From assembly GCF_050433565.1 (NCBI RefSeq), contig NZ_JBNPWZ010000004.1, forward strand, positions 1 to 64,000: a DNA stretch of 64,000 bases, written 5' to 3'. A program made the position numbers and the translations under genes. Each line of letters begins with the position of its first letter. The first letter of the stretch is position 1. The stretch is from Ornithinibacillus bavariensis (lineage in GTDB: Bacteria > Bacillota > Bacilli > Bacillales > Amphibacillaceae). Positions 63,612 through 64,000 of this stretch are shown one piece after another. A model generated the notes under the pieces. That model made no database searches and was not told where the DNA came from. It worked only from the letters and a program-made list of their open reading frames with translations.

Positions 63612-64000
63612 ATGTCGAACCTGTTCCCGGGAGAGGATGTTGAAAAATTACTGGTTCAACTTCAGAAATATAGAAGAATAATACGAAACTATCAAGAAAA
63701 TGATTTAAGCCTAGATTATTCACGATTGAAATTAGAAGTGAAGGAGCTACGGGCAAAATTAGCGGACAGTAAACAAAAAATAGCACAAATGGAAAAAAAA
63801 CAGAAAGATAACCTGTTTGATTACTATAAAGTATTGGAAGAACGTAGGAGATTACAACAGGAAGTTGTGAAGCTTCGGAACGAAATTCATTTTAACCATT
63901 CAAGGAGCAGTCAAAATGAGAAGAGTTATTTTTCCTTAACGGAGAAGGACTTAGAAAAAGTAGCCGTAATAGTACAGGAATCATTATTAAATCTGATTGA
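63612..64000 (+). CDS. Coiled-coil protein, cut by the window end
   Basis: A frame open from ATG 63612 (ATG 63609 also possible, closer to the GAGGTG site) to the end of the window, at least 129 residues. Residues about 10-110 are heptad-like and charged (VEKLLVQLQKYRRIIRNYQ, LEVKELRAKLADSKQKIAQM), so it forms a long coiled coil. No family recognised; divergent from the spore protein gene, hence perhaps another coat assembly protein. Confidence 0.65.
   Translation, partial: MSNLFPGEDVEKLLVQLQKYRRIIRNYQENDLSLDYSRLKLEVKELRAKLADSKQKIAQMEKKQKDNLFDYYKVLEERRRLQQEVVKLRNEIHFNHSRSSQNEKSYFSLTEKDLEKVAVIVQESLLNLI

Overview
The window looks like the chromosome of a low-GC, endospore-forming Firmicute of the family Bacillaceae (Oceanobacillus/Virgibacillus-like by general character; genus not provable from this sequence). 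The evidence is the B. subtilis-like order thiL-tsaE-tsaB-rimI-tsaD / ydiF / rex / ydiK-ydiL / groES-groEL behind an rRNA operon end, CIRCE, Fur, SigW and SigK-type signals, a CotB/CotH/CotG-type spore coat cluster and a BclA-like collagen protein.

Layout. 1-485: 3' part of a 5S rRNA gene, tRNA-fMet, tRNA-Asp and a stray copy of the first bases of the tRNA-fMet. 600-10440: conserved core (t6A tRNA modification genes, an ABC-F ATPase, redox repressor Rex, CAAX-type protease YdiL, chaperonins), with a cluster of DnaA boxes between tsaD and ydiF. 10441-15520: an AT-rich insertion holding a truncated integrase and a three-gene ABC-3C-type conflict system (PD-(D/E)xK-like effector, middle component, SMC/Rad50-like ATPase), the best candidate here for a poorly described defence system. 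15800-23700: a catabolic unit for a four-carbon acid sugar or related compound (PrpR-like regulator that has lost the sigma-54 contact motif, zinc dehydrogenase, TRAP transporter, DUF1537 kinase, class II aldolase). 23700-32000: accessory genes, including an Ltp-repeat membrane protein, a PadR/DUF1048/ABC-transporter cassette of higher GC, and a secreted beta-lactamase-fold hydrolase.

32000-37000: Fur-controlled iron uptake (reductase divergent from a FecBCDE-type importer). 37240-39130: sstT Ser/Thr symporter behind two tandem T-box riboswitches with apparent threonine (ACC) specifiers. 39245-41776: EmrB-type exporter and its divergent TetR regulator with a 19-bp palindrome between them. 41950-45540: SigW-type promoter and pspA-ydjG-ydjH-ydjI envelope stress operon.

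45800-64000: spore surface region. Three CotB-like proteins, a SET-domain protein next to CotH kinase, a Ser/Thr/Lys/Gly repeat protein (CotG-like, interrupted by a 98-N assembly gap), an ArsB-like transporter, a four-gene Wbp-like pathway for a diacetamido-uronic acid nucleotide sugar, a collagen-like protein with about 100 Gly-X-Y triplets and Thr in most triplets, a GT2-TPR glycosyltransferase, and further predicted coat/exosporium proteins. Together these suggest a protein-phosphorylated and sugar-decorated outer spore layer made late in the mother cell.
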